A stretch of DNA of 17,500 bases from Chrysomallon squamiferum (GCA_012295275.1 CM022677.1:27308879-27326378); one strand, 5' to 3'. Shown: positions 1-9,312, numbered from the stretch's first letter. The notes: generated from the sequence alone by a model not told the origin. Numbers and translations: made by a program.

Positions 1-10
1 GTTCCTTAAC

Positions 11-13
<3 letters not shown>

Positions 14-101
<88 letters not shown>
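14..101. repeat. Compound CT/CA microsatellite
   Basis: A (CT)n tract at 14-66 runs directly into a (CA)n tract at 67-101. It is plain dinucleotide repeat with no coding meaning, and its length is probably variable. Confidence 0.95.
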
Positions 102-102
<1 letters not shown>

Positions 103-2480
103 TACACTTATTGATTACCTTCCGTTGTTTCCACAGTAGTCACGTAAAAACATTATTGACGTCAATTCATAATTATGACGTCATCGCTTCGAGTTCGTGC
201 TCAACATCGGTGATTTAGTGACGATAAAAAGGTTTTTAGTATTTGGTAACGATACTTGATTTAAAAAGATATCTAATTTGATTAATTTTAATAAATCCAA
301 ATTTCATATACCATTCATCCAATCAATGTTTCTTTTTAAAATTATTAATTTACAATTATCTTGTTTCTTTTCATTATTCTTCTTTCTATAGCAATGCTAA
401 AGCCTTTTTATTTTTTTTTTTTTTTTTTTTTTTTGAATTGTCTATTAAACATGAATTTTATACCAATTAAAAGAAAACCAATCCCAAATATAAACACAGT
501 AAAAAAAAAAAAAAAAACACCTTTTAATAATATAAAATATATCGTATTTCAAAGGTTACAAAAATCCATTTTCCGTTGTTTTATCAGGTTTTTTTTGTTT
601 TTTTTTGCAAAAAATCATTAGCATGCACCAATGATCTTTTTAAAGATAAAAAATAGGAAACTCATTGTTTGTATATACATAATACATGTTTTAGAAGTTG
701 AAAGCTTTTTTTTTTTTTAACGAAAAAGAGTGAAAATTTAATTTTTAATAAATGTTTTTATAAGGCCGGTTGAAGGACTTTTATTTTTTTTTTTTTTTTT
801 AATTTTCTATTGTAAAACTGATTATAATGACTGTATCAAGGCAGTCATTCAAATAACACGTGATCAGTTTGCTTTTTTATGTAAATACGACCTCTAATGC
901 ATTGAAAATGGAAATAAATAAATAAATATATATAAAAAGAGAATTATAATGGTTTCAAGTATCGTTTTACAATTTCGTACTCAGAACTGTCTGCTATGGA
1001 GTTTTAGTAGAGTAACATGTCCACATTATGGTATAATGAGAATAGTCATCTTCATAATTCACGCGCAAGTGTCTGTGAAAATTATTTTATTTTATTTTAT
1101 TTTATTATTGATTTATTTTTAGGCTGGCGACGTCGTAATAACATCTGAAAAAAATATAAAGTACGAAACGTGTACGAGATGGTATGATGTCAAAGTTAAC
1201 AACCCCCACCAAAAAAAAAAAACAAAGGTTTCGACCATTGCAGCAATTTCTACTCAATAATAGACATCTATGTATACGAGGCATTAATTAAATGACATAT
1301 TTCCCAAAATTACTTTTAATAATACATGTAGAATTGATTGCATTGTGACGGAATACGTATTTAAAAGTTTGTAAACACTAATCGGCGTTCGACGCTGCCA
1401 TATTTGATTTCGATCGGAAATTTCCGTAAACTCACGGAAAGTTTTGAACTCCATTTTTCTGAACTTTTTATGATTTACACTGATAACGGTAAGGATGGTT
1501 GTTCATATTACCAAATCATGATGTCGCGCGCATTTTCTAACTACTTCTAGAACTTGATCAAACTTTTCAAACATTAAGGGATTGTTTGTAACTATTAAAT
1601 AGACGAAATTTCTTGAGGCTTTTTGCCGTGACATAATTTGTGCCGTTACGAGTTATCGTTCCTGTTGGTCCATGCTACTTAAGTCACCAAAAACTTATTT
1701 CAAGAGATATCTTTATTACATTTGCATAATCTGTTCATTAAAATTCTAATTTTTTTTAATTTTATGAATCCTTAAATATAGGCAGACTTACTGAGCTGAA
1801 TTTGTTTCAGGCCTGTTTCCACAGACAAATGAACATGAGATCATTGCTAAATATGAGTTGTCGTTCCTGAGTGTTTATTTTTATTGAAGACTATTTAACA
1901 GTAAATACGGGCTGTATTCGTTTCATTTAGACCGTCTATTCAACGTATTTTCGTTTGTTTTTTGTTTTGTTTTGGGTATTTTTACATTTATTTTTCGAAT
2001 ATTCATTTATCATTTTTACCAATTTCGCCGTTTCGCTTTAACAAATAAACTGATGTTTGATTTTAAACATATAGTAAATATACGTAACATTTTCAGGTTG
2101 TGAATTTTGCTCAATAATAAAAAAAACAAAAACAACAAAACAAAAAGTTGCACTTGCCCATAGCTATTATTCTTCTATTTTGTTATTATAACTGTTCATT
2201 TTATCTTTTACAAATTAATTCTGTACATATAGCAACTCAGTGATTTTATTTAAAAATGACTAGCACATTAAAGATTCAACTAGGTTGAAAACATCTTCGA
2301 TGTTGCTTCATAATGAAGAAAATAAAAATGAAAATAATTATTTTTTTTTAAATTAAAAAAGCAACATTACAAATGTTAAAAATGTTTAATCATTGAAATA
2401 TCATAATTTTTTATTAAAATATAGATATTATAAAATAAAATAATAATTATCAGTTGAAATAGGGGGTTTTAAAACACACA
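102..2480. other. AT-rich stretch without a supported gene
   Basis: No reading frame here has convincing protein-like composition, and I could not chain exons across it. It contains homopolymer runs (T-runs near 411-434, 707-718 and 784-800; A-runs near 501-516 and 1211-1222), a short (TTTTA)n at 1085-1105 and (AAATAAAT)-type tracts. One small open stretch after an AG at 1121-1122 (1123-1260) is the only part that faintly resembles an exon, and I do not call it. It may be intergenic or a long intron or UTR of a gene outside the window. Confidence 0.6.
157..183. promoter_or_regulatory. Pair of perfect CRE palindromes
   Basis: TGACGTCA occurs at 157-164 and again at 176-183, with starts 19 bp apart. 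This 8-mer is the classical cAMP-response element bound by CREB/ATF-type bZIP factors. Two perfect copies so close in AT-rich DNA are unlikely by chance, but no gene start is recognised nearby, so regulatory function is inference. Confidence 0.35.
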
Positions 2481-2484
2481 CACT

Positions 2485-2485
2485 C

Positions 2486-2539
<54 letters not shown>

Positions 2540-2549
2540 AGTAATAATA
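2485..2549. repeat. (AAT)n microsatellite
   Basis: An AAT trinucleotide array with single-base interruptions (AAA, AGT). The apparent poly-tyrosine reading frame on the minus strand is an artefact of this repeat. Confidence 0.9.
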
Positions 2550-2750
2550 AAGATGTAATAAAATTAATAAAATAATTAATAAAATATAAAAAAAAATATT
2601 CAGTACATTTTTCAGTGAAATATTAGAATTCAAACAGATTGTTGTTTTATATTTTTGATATATATTTTTTTTCGACATGAAAATAAGAGGTCACAAAGCT
2701 CCCATACCTTAATAAATTCTTTGACAGTCATCGAGGATTCCTTTATTTGT

Positions 2751-2763
2751 GTCTCCTAGCAAC
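2751..2763. promoter_or_regulatory. X-box-like motif (weaker match)
   Basis: GTCTCCTAGCAAC fits the loose RFX X-box consensus RYYNYY-N-RRNRAC on both strands. The loose consensus is degenerate enough to occur by chance several times in a window this size, so on its own this is weak. Confidence 0.2.
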
Positions 2764-3008
2764 AAGGTAAAATACACAAGACAGAAAAAAGGCTACAGAG
2801 AGAGATTAGCAATAAAAAACTGTTTTACATCTTCTGAATTATTGCTAAATTCCTTTTTTTCTGATAAATTTTTTAATTTTAATTTAAGTTAGAAATATGT
2901 AAAATTTTACAAAAAGAGAAAAAAAATTATAAAAATTAAAATAAAATAATAAATAAATAAAAAAGAAAGAAAGAAATTTATGTACCATTCTATTCTTCAA
3001 ATACCTGA

Positions 3009-3332
3009 CCAATCAGTTTCTGCTCTTAACATATTATAATCTCTTCATGACTTTAACCAATCAAATTGTGTTTGTTTTTTGTCTCCTTGACCTGTTTTTT
3101 CTTCATTTATTTTTAACCAATCAGACAGTCTCCATCAAATAAATAACCAATCATATTAAACCTTTAAAATACAACTGGCCAATCAGCATCCACTTTTCTG
3201 TTTCTGTCTTTCTGCATCCATCATAAACGTCACTGCAAGCTGTATGGTGGGTTTTGTTCCCATGGTAACCAGTGACAGCCATCTTTTAATTCCACCAATC
3301 ATTAGCTGATTATTTTGATGACTGACCAATCA
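3009..3332. promoter_or_regulatory. Cluster of seven CCAATCA motifs
   Basis: CCAATCA occurs at 3009, 3057, 3117, 3147, 3179, 3295 and 3326, all in the same orientation, and once inverted at 3766-3772. Several spacings are about 30 bp or multiples of it (60, 30, 32, 116, 31). CCAAT is the core of the NF-Y site. Here, however, the cluster lies downstream of the minus-strand CUB gene, so in its transcript it would appear as repeated UGAUUGG in the 3' UTR. It could be an enhancer, a 3' UTR element or a worn repeat family; the sequence does not decide. Confidence 0.35.
3256..3269. promoter_or_regulatory. X-box-like palindrome, copy 1
   Basis: GTTCCCATGGTAAC matches GTTNCYATRGTAAC, the stringent palindromic form of the RFX-factor X-box. 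The same form recurs at 5004-5017 and 16674-16687. Function here, downstream of the CUB gene, is inferred only. Confidence 0.35.
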
Positions 3333-3423
3333 GATTCAAGCAGGATGGTTTAACCTCTGAAGTTCAACTTCTTCTGTTCTGGGTCTCTGAGTGTTATTTA
3401 TCAGTGGTATGTTGACCACACCT

Positions 3424-3660
3424 ACATAACAATAACAATAACAATAACAATGATAATAATAATAACAATAATAATAACGATAACAATAATAATAATGATA
3501 ATATTGATAATAAAATGATAATAAAGATTATAAAATTTCAATATAATAAAAATAAAAAGAATAATAGCAATAATAAGAAAATAAAATATAATAATTATTA
3601 CATATAAAAAATATATAAATAATAATAATAATAATAGAGGAAGAAGAAGAAGACAAGAAA
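3424..3660. repeat. AAC/AAT/AAG-rich trinucleotide tract
   Basis: An interrupted array beginning with (AACAAT)n and grading into AAT, ATA and finally GAAGAAGAAGA at 3640-3655. It lies in the 3' flank of the CUB gene and has no coding signal. Confidence 0.85.
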
Positions 3661-3791
3661 ATAAAGGGAAATAATAACGTTAAACATCATCTTTCTTCAA
3701 AAACAAAAATAAATTTAACCACTGATTAAAACACTTTTCTTTTACTTCACAAACAAAACGGGCTGTGATTGGTCAGTGAGATTAAAGAACG

Positions 3792-3958
3792 CTACTTGCC
3801 ATTGGCTGGTCTGGTTGGTGCTGGAATTTCAATGGGTGGTGGTTCTTTGTTCCTGTGTCTGTACAGCAGAACAAAACACAAAATGGCCGCAGCCAGAACA
3901 AGAATGGCAACAACAGAAAAACCAATTATACTGAGAACTGACATGTGTGATGGGTATC
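3792..3958 (-). CDS. CUB gene exon 6: transmembrane helix and cytoplasmic tail
   Basis: The acceptor TTTACAG (AG 3960-3959) is directly abutted by an ATT/TTA array on the sense strand. The exon encodes YPSHMSV, a long hydrophobic helix (about residues 293-318), RHRNKEPPP and the C-terminal PANGK before TAG at 3794-3792. The 22-residue tail is short, proline-rich and has no recognisable signalling motif. Confidence 0.85.
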
Positions 3959-6900
3959 CTGTAAATAATAATAATAATAATAGTAATAATAATAATAATA
4001 TACAATAAAATATCAAATTAATTTAAATTAAATATAAAAATGATGTAAAATAAGAAGTATGAAATAAAGTGAATTAGAATGTCATTTAATGACAAAATAT
4101 AAAATATAAATATATAAACAAAACTAAAATAAAATGAAAATCAAATCACATGTATGTATGTTAGTGTGTATATGTATATGGATGTTGTGTGAGTGTGTAT
4201 GTGCGTTATTCATAAACATTTTTGTGTATAGAAATATATGTACCTGTGTATATTTCTGTTAATTTTAATTAACAAACTAAAATTTTAAATTTCAAAATCT
4301 TTTCACCTTCTGGCAGTTCATCCATCACCTGCAAAACAAAGGAGTTGTCAGGTTCTGCAACTCTTGAGAGATCCTCTCTGATCATTGTTAGAGTTATCCT
4401 TCCTGACGTTGAGCACCATCTATGAGGGTTTTGTTGTTTACAAGAATAAATCTATTAAAAAAACAAAAAAAAACAAATACAAGACTTTGTTAGCATGATA
4501 ATATCTTGGTATTTATCTGGAACATGGTTTAAAGTGTATCTTTTAGTATGCTTCCATGTCATATATTTTGGGGTTTTTTTTTTGCTTATTTTAACAGTTA
4601 CCAAAACCATTTACATGGTTTTGAAAATGGCTACTTTAGATGCCAGTTCAAGTGAGAAATAAATTATTATTAGTTTCAGTTTACTTGCATTTTTAATATA
4701 TTATGATACTGCAACTTGACAATGAAAAACATATTCTACACATCCATGTCTCCATTTTTAACATTTAAAAAAATCACAGATCACTTAAAATAAAGATAAA
4801 ACAGATTTTAATCCATATACCCCCTAAAACCCTTGCACACGAACAGTCTGATACTTCTGTAATAATCTAAATATATTCTGCATGTACTTCCCCCCAAAAA
4901 ACATTAAAAAACCCAGAAGATACATTTGAAAAAAACACAAAAAAACACCAAAAAATGTAACAACCTAACCAACTATTAAGACCAATAAAAAAAAAAAATA
5001 TCTGTTGCTATAGTAACAGACTAAACACTACTAATAACAACTGCTAACCGATATTTTTTTTTCTTTCAAAAATTTGTAACTCACGTTAGATTTGTTATTT
5101 CCATCGAAAACGTGCAGTGTGTACGCACATTCCGACACGTGACTCGTGTAAGTGAGACACGCTGTGTAGTTCTTGTCTTGTCCGATGTACTCGAAAGTCG
5201 CTGAACAGTTCTGCGGCAAGTCTTCTGTTCCGCCATGTTGCCGATTCTTGACGGTTATGCTACTTTCCTGAAGAGGATACACACTTCCGCATGCTGAATC
5301 GAGATAAACTGAAAATATTTCAAAAAAAATAAATAAATAAATTTAATAAAAACTAGAGTTTTAAATATTTTCTTATACTTTGTTTTTTTTAATATTTCTC
5401 GAACAGCTCTTTATTTTGTTACCTTTACAAGATGAATCAACAAAAACTAAAAATATTTAAATTTTTTTTTTTAGAAAGTTAATTAGTTAATATTAATAGA
5501 AACTGCAGATTCTTAAATATTCTCTTATATACTCTATTTTTCTTTCTCTCTGTTTATTTTATAATATTTCATGAACAGTTCATTTTGTTATCTCAACTGA
5601 ATAAAAAATAAATAAATATATAATATAAAAATAAAAATTTAATACAAATTACGGATTTGTATTTGAAACTAAACCTGACTTCCCTCTCGCTTTCTGAAAT
5701 ATTCCATCTCTTACATTATATTTATCTTTACCTGTTTATTTTCTAATATTTCTTGAACAGCTCCTTATTTTGTTACTTTCACTCTGCCTCATTCCTTAGT
5801 TTTTTTTCTCTTTCACAAATTGTTCTTAACTGTCACTCCTATCTCTGTTTTCTGAGTAACTCAAAATCACTCCCCATCTCTAAATATTCCCCCTCTCTCT
5901 CTCTCTCTTTCTTTCAGTCTCTGTCTACACACAAAACATTCTTATTAACATCAGTCAAAATGAAATAAAATTCACACTTCTAAAAAATAAAAAATATTTT
6001 ACTAACAAAGGAAATTCTAGAATTCTGGAAAACCTTTCTCTAACAACCTTTGCACCAAAATGTTCTTAATTATACAAAAAGGAGAGAAAAAAAGAAAAAA
6101 AAGAAAAAGAAAAAGAAATAAGAAGATAACAAGACAACATGCCAGTTCGCTTCTGCTTTGAGTTGCTGATATGTCGGATCACAGCAACAAGGTCAAGGTC
6201 TTTAACACTCGGATGTTTCGCTTGAGTGAACAACTGTAACATCATGTAACGATCTGATGTACACCACTCAACAGGTAAACCAACTGTGTTGTTACAGGTA
6301 AACGTCTGAAATCAGAAACACTAGTAATAACAATAATAATAATAAATAATAATAATAAATAATAATAAATAATAATGACAATAATAATAGTAATAACAAC
6401 TACAACGATGACAACAACAACAAAAATACATAGTAATATTTGTAATAACAACATCAGTAATAAATAATGAAAACAGAAACAAAAAATAACAATAAAATAA
6501 TAAAAAACACAACAAAAACAACAAATAACAATAAAATAATAAAAAAAAACAATAACAATAACGATAATGATAATAATGAAGATGATGACAATAATAATAA
6601 TTATAACAGTATTTCTATTAACAATAATTAATATTAACAACAGCAATAATGATGATGATAGTGATGATAAAAATAAAGAAATGATAAACTTATATAAAGA
6701 TGAAGATGATAATCGTAACAGCATTATGTGTGAGGGAGAGTGTGTGTGTAACAGACAGGGAGCCAGAAAGACAGAGAGACAGAAAGACAGAGAGAAAGAG
6801 AGAGAAAGAAAGAGAAAGCGAGAAAAAGAGAGTGAGATGTTGGGGGCAATATCTGCATAAACATTCACGAATGACTGGGTACACATACACACACATACAC

Positions 6901-7349
6901 ACACAAAACACAATCAGACACATATAAAAAATATTTTTTAAAACAAATCTAACTCTAGTTTCTTCCTTGGTCACAGTCAGTGAGTTGTGGAGCTTCAGTT
7001 CGATGTTGCAGTTTTTAAACTTCAGTCTCAGGATTTGAACACACAGCCTCCCGTCCACGTCTTCGGCTTTGAAAGTGAGCGTGCACTGTGGCAGCGCTCT
7101 CGTTGAAATGAAATATTTCTCTTCCTCCTCCAGGACAACCTCGTCTTCTCTCCTCACCTCAAACGTTTTGTCACAGTTTATGTAAGTGTCCAAGTATACT
7201 GGGTTAGACAGAGAGAGAAAGAGAGAACAAACAATGAAAGAATGAATTTTAGTTTTATGCGTTCAAGTATATTAAACTAAAGAGATACTGAAAGAAGAAT
7301 GAATTAATTTTGTATGTTTCCATGTATAATATCTATTTATTTGTCTATC

Positions 7350-7439
<90 letters not shown>

Positions 7440-7671
7440 GCTCTTGTTCAATCAATAATTAACCAATCTATCTATAATCAATACATTTTAATTTTAATAT
7501 ATGCGTGTTGAAGCGACATGTGACACATACATAGATAAACATACAACCAAACCAACAAGCAAATAAGTAAATAAACTTACAAATCCGTGTTTTTGCTTGA
7601 CAGTTTTTGGATGTAATTACTATGACAGCAACAAGAATGAAAATCAAATTCCCAACTGTAACAGACGTCAT
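3792..7671 (-). CDS. Two-CUB-like-domain type I membrane protein (spliced, 6 coding exons)
   Basis: Joined minus-strand exons are 7671-7581, 7198-6975, 6305-6131, 5308-5085, 4451-4307 and 3958-3792: 1026 nt, 341 residues plus TAG, with every junction in frame. Residues 1-26 form a signal peptide (hydrophobic NLIFILVAVIVIT). Residues 31-~152 and 164-~281 are two modules with six cysteines each, spaced 29/13/10/14/10 and 27/15/9/17/8. The second has ECAYTLHVFDG and WCSTSGR, typical of the C-terminal half of CUB domains. Residues ~293-318 are a transmembrane helix, followed by a basic stop-transfer (RHRNK) and a proline-rich tail. N-glycosylation sequons include NNT, NCS, NYT and NKS. It probably acts as a cell-surface adhesion or recognition protein, but no specific orthologue is recognised. 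The CUB assignment rests on pattern and is moderately sure; the gene structure is strong. Confidence 0.8.
3961..4004 (-). repeat. (ATT/TTA)n array abutting the exon 6 acceptor
   Basis: AAT repeats on the plus strand read as ATT/TTA in the CUB gene transcript and end within a few bases of the 3' splice site. They appear to provide the U-rich tract that normally precedes an acceptor. Confidence 0.85.
4005..4306 (-). other. Rest of CUB gene intron 5
   Basis: AT-rich intron with ATAAAAT-type low complexity and a GT-rich mixed stretch at 4150-4210 (TGTATG, GTGTGT). No exon signals with the needed phase were seen. Confidence 0.6.
4307..4451 (-). CDS. CUB gene exon 5: second half of CUB-like module 2
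   Basis: The exon is 145 nt. It starts after TTAATAG (AG 4453-4452) in phase 0 and ends GAAG|GTGAAA in phase 1. It encodes IYSCKQQ, RWCSTSGR and SFVLQVMDELPE, with cysteines five and six of the module. It was too short and too AT-flanked to stand out as an open frame; the phases and cysteine spacing identify it. Confidence 0.75.
4452..5084 (-). other. CUB gene intron 4
   Basis: A 633-bp intron between the two exons of CUB-like module 2, AT-rich with A-runs. Apart from the X-box-like palindrome at 5004-5017, about 70 bp inside the donor, I see nothing in it. Confidence 0.65.
5004..5017. promoter_or_regulatory. X-box-like palindrome, copy 2
   Basis: GTTGCTATAGTAAC is flanked by TCT and AGA, giving a near-perfect 20-bp palindrome. 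It sits in CUB gene intron 4. It matches the RFX-type X-box form found at two other places in the window. Confidence 0.35.
5085..5308 (-). CDS. CUB gene exon 4: first half of CUB-like module 2
   Basis: The exon is 224 nt, phase 1 in and phase 0 out, the same as exon 2. It runs from TTTTCAG (5310-5309) to a consensus GTGAGT donor at 5084. It opens with YLDS, matching YLDT of exon 2, and carries four cysteines plus two N-glycosylation sequons (NCS, NYT). ECAYTLHVFDG near the end corresponds to the Cys-x-x-x-Leu-x-Val-x-Asp-Gly element of CUB domains. Confidence 0.8.
5330..5800 (-). repeat. Three-copy degenerate tandem repeat in CUB intron 3
   Basis: The segment AATATTTC..GAACAG followed by TTTTGTTA occurs at 5391, 5563 and 5745, with periods of 172 and 182 bp. 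The flanking sequence upstream of each copy (AAATATT..CTTATA or CTTACATTATA) is also shared. The copies are clearly diverged, so the duplication is old. No function is apparent. Confidence 0.6.
5801..6130 (-). other. Remainder of CUB gene intron 3, donor side
   Basis: Contains a CT-rich segment (5889-5925) and an AAAAAGAAA purine tract (6078-6125) just inside the donor. No coding signal was seen. The 71-residue open frame over the CT-rich part has only low-complexity Ser/Leu/Phe content. Confidence 0.55.
6131..6305 (-). CDS. CUB gene exon 3: second half of CUB-like module 1
   Basis: The exon starts after GATTTCAG (AG at 6307-6306) in phase 0 and encodes TFTCNN...VEWCTSDRY, the fifth and sixth cysteines, then the last beta strands. 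The donor is the least certain junction: the only GT giving the required phase 1 after the end of the module is T|GTTATC at 6130, a weak site. The protein across it would read GMLS-F-YLDS. A non-GT donor a few bases earlier is possible. Confidence 0.65.
6325..6700 (-). repeat. Long interrupted AAT/AAC array in CUB intron 2
   Basis: A trinucleotide-rich tract (AAT, AAC, GAT, AAAT) covers most of the intron 3' half. On the sense strand it is ATT/GTT/ATC and stops about 20 bases before the exon 3 acceptor. The long hydrophobic frames that cross it are repeat artefacts. Confidence 0.85.
6720..6835 (-). repeat. GA-rich imperfect repeat
   Basis: Irregular GAGA, GACAGA and GAAAGA units in CUB gene intron 2, followed by an ACACATAC tract at 6883-6906. 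Confidence 0.85.
6975..7198 (-). CDS. CUB gene exon 2: first half of CUB-like module 1
   Basis: The exon is 224 nt, phase 1 in and phase 0 out. It starts after CCCAG at 7200-7199 and encodes YLDTYIN then four of the module's six cysteines. I chose the donor at 6974 (ACT|GTGACC) because it gives exactly the 224-nt length of the matching exon of module 2. An alternative in-frame donor at 6953 (AGA|GTTAGA) would add seven residues. An acidic run (EEEE) near residue 53 has no counterpart in module 2. Confidence 0.75.
7199..7580 (-). other. CUB gene intron 1
   Basis: A 382-bp intron between the signal-peptide exon and module 1. It is dominated by the CT array, which reads as GA on the sense strand. 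No other element is seen. Confidence 0.65.
7354..7437. repeat. (CT)42 microsatellite
   Basis: An uninterrupted 84-bp CT array inside CUB gene intron 1. Confidence 0.95.
7581..7671 (-). CDS. CUB gene exon 1: start codon and signal peptide
   Basis: ATG is at 7671-7669 and the exon ends at 7581 before a strong GTAAGT donor, giving 30 codons plus one base (phase 1). The 10 bases before the ATG follow an AG at 7683-7682 on the minus strand (TTTTAG), so an untranslated exon very likely lies upstream. The encoded segment has a hydrophobic core (residues 7-20) and a plausible cleavage after CQA (residue 26). Confidence 0.75.
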
Positions 7672-7681
7672 CCTGGACAAT

Positions 7682-7863
7682 CTAAAATAGATGAAGTCTA
7701 GGATAATAACAACAAAAGCAAAAAGTAACAGTAACATTAAAATTAATGATGATGATATATATGTAATATAAATAATAATAACAATAATGATAATAATAAT
7801 AGTTGTAGCATTAGTAGTATTACTATTACTACTAGTAGTAGTGGTTGTGATAGCAGTTAAAGA

Positions 7864-7902
<39 letters not shown>

Positions 7903-8203
7903 ATTTATATCTGTTGTATTAACAACAAATAAATAATTAAACACTGGCATTATATTTAGTTTTCCTGTATAAGTCTTTAAATCTTTCTTTTTTTTAAATA
8001 TAATGTGGCTGTTATACTGCCATTTGAAATTTTCAAAAATCCTGCGTCTACGAGTATCGAAAAAGAAAACCATGTCATTCTCTTATTCATTTTCAAGACT
8101 TCGTAACTTGTTAACTACGTACATTGTAAATTGTCAGGCTTATATTTTAAATTCATAGATCATGCTATTTTAATTCAAGGCCAGTTTATTATGCTATACT
8201 TAC
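7682..8203 (-). other. Probable 5' UTR intron of the CUB gene
   Basis: It is bounded by TTTTAG at 7683-7682 and a strong donor GTAAGTAT beginning at 8203 on the minus strand. Inside are AAT/AAC and TAG-type trinucleotide tracts (7765-7860) and a clean ATT array at 7867-7900. The 201-residue open frame across it simply extends upstream of the true ATG through repeats. Confidence 0.5.
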
Positions 8204-8345
8204 AAACCAGGCTGTTTATTGCTGTGATAAAGAAAGACAGAGCAGTGGGTGATTTTGTAAATTGTTTTAAAACTATCACGTTCGGAACAAGCTCGGCACT
8301 GTGACCTGATTCTTCGTTATTTGCTACGCTTTACATCGTACGTTG
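8204..8345 (-). promoter_or_regulatory. Candidate noncoding first exon and promoter of the CUB gene
   Basis: On the minus strand a consensus donor (GTTT|GTAAGTAT) ends a non-repetitive, locally CpG-richer stretch that would join directly to the 10-base leader before the ATG. The 5' end near 8345 is a guess, and no clear TATA box or initiator was identified. Transcript data would settle it. Confidence 0.4.
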
Positions 8346-8582
8346 AAACAGGATGCATATGAGCGATCGTAGATTAACAGTCAATTCGTAAACAAAAACA
8401 GTTATTGGTTATCTGCCCTTACATTTATTTTTAGTTGAACATAGGAGAAATAAATAAATTTAAAAAAACAGCAGGAGCAAAAATCATAAATAAATGAAAA
8501 TAAACGAATGAATTAATTAATTAATTAAGGAATAAATAAATAAACGTTTAAACAGATATTTTTCCAATGATTAGCCTATGTA
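8346..8582. other. Intergenic low-complexity DNA
   Basis: AAATAAAT-type and (AATT)n stretches (8510-8527). No gene or RNA element was seen. Confidence 0.6.
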
Positions 8583-9063
8583 CAGTTGACCCTCGATTTC
8601 ACGGACAAATGGGGAGGGGGGAGAAGCACCGATCTGCATAATTCAAAAGTCCTGGAAATCGCGAATGTAAACATTAACCCTAAACTTTACCGAACTGTTA
8701 AACACCAGTACACGCAACAGCTATGTAATACAGTAAGAAAATAATGTAAAGACGATAAACAAACATGTAAACAAAACAAATGAAGAAAAATGTACTATAG
8801 AAAAATGTAGGTTACATTAGGTGAAGTTTGTTAGGTTGGGATGCTTATGGGGGGGGAATTGCAAAATTTACTCTTAACATAACGGAAAGGGGGTTGAAAG
8901 GGGGTTGCCGTGGTCGTATTGTGGGACTCAGAATAACTTAGTCGTAACTAGAGGTAATGGTTTCAAGTGGGAGGTGGCGGTAGATTCAAATTTTGTCATA
9001 TTGGACCGGAATTCCCGAAATCAGGAAAAAACGAGAGATATGTGAAATCGAAGGTGCCAACTC
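8583..9063. mobile_element. Tigger/pogo-like MITE remnant
   Basis: The left end CAGTTGACCCTCGATTTCAC is preceded by TA. The right end, read on the other strand, is AGTTGGCACCTTCGATTTCAC, giving terminal inverted repeats of about 20 bp with one indel and two mismatches. The CAGTTGACCCT start resembles TIRs of Tigger-type Tc1/mariner elements, which insert at TA. At about 480 bp with no transposase frame it would be a non-autonomous element. The right-hand TA is not visible, so the exact end is uncertain. Confidence 0.5.
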
Positions 9064-9221
9064 CTTGAGTGTATGCCCCAAAGATTTAAGTATATGGCCT
9101 AGTACTGACAAATATTATGAGTAAGGAAGATATTTTGAACACGTCAATACAGATGAAACATAAAATAAACACTTTGTTCGATTTAAATATAAATCGCCCA
9201 AATTTATTAAGTTCTTTTCTC

Positions 9222-9292
9222 TGATTGGATGCCCCCCATTTGGATGTCCGGGGCCACCGCCCCTTCAGTCCCCCTTCTACACGTCACTGTTC
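9222..9292. mobile_element. GC-rich possible transposon end
   Basis: A short GC-rich block with CCCCCC, CCGGGGCC and CCCC runs stands out from the AT-rich surroundings and ends ACACGTCACTG. Read on the minus strand it begins CAGTGACGTGTAGAAGGGGG, similar to the CAGTGRCGTAG-type ends followed by G-runs seen on dispersed hAT-like elements of invertebrates. No partner terminus was found; this is family resemblance only. Confidence 0.3.
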
Positions 9293-9312
9293 TTCTTTCA
9301 ATTTGGTTTCAG

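Larger units (their letters stand above)
2700..3791 (-). other. 3' flank / probable 3' UTR of the CUB gene
   Basis: This is the stretch immediately after the TAG stop of the minus-strand gene. Possible AATAAA signals on the minus strand (TTTATT on plus) lie near 3106 and 2741, so the 3' UTR may extend that far. There is no coding sequence. It contains the CCAATCA cluster and an AAC/AAT/AAG-rich block at 3424-3660. The true transcript end cannot be placed from sequence alone. Confidence 0.4.

Noticed and set aside
361-621. 86-residue frame rich in Phe and Lys
   Set aside because: It is made of T-runs and A-runs in AT-rich DNA with no splice or family support.
1123-1260. Small frame (AGDVVITSEKN...TCTRWYDVK) after TTTTTAG
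   Set aside because: Composition is mildly protein-like, but no phase-compatible neighbour, convincing donor or recognised family was found.
6242-6913. 223-residue hydrophobic open frame on the minus strand
   Set aside because: It crosses real exon 3 at its end but is otherwise the read-through of an AAT/AAC repeat and a GA-rich tract in intron 2.
7468-8073. 201-residue frame containing the CUB gene signal peptide
   Set aside because: The part before the ATG at 7671 translates intron repeats and passes through a probable acceptor (TTTTAG at 7683-7682); the part after the exon 1 donor at 7580 is also intron.
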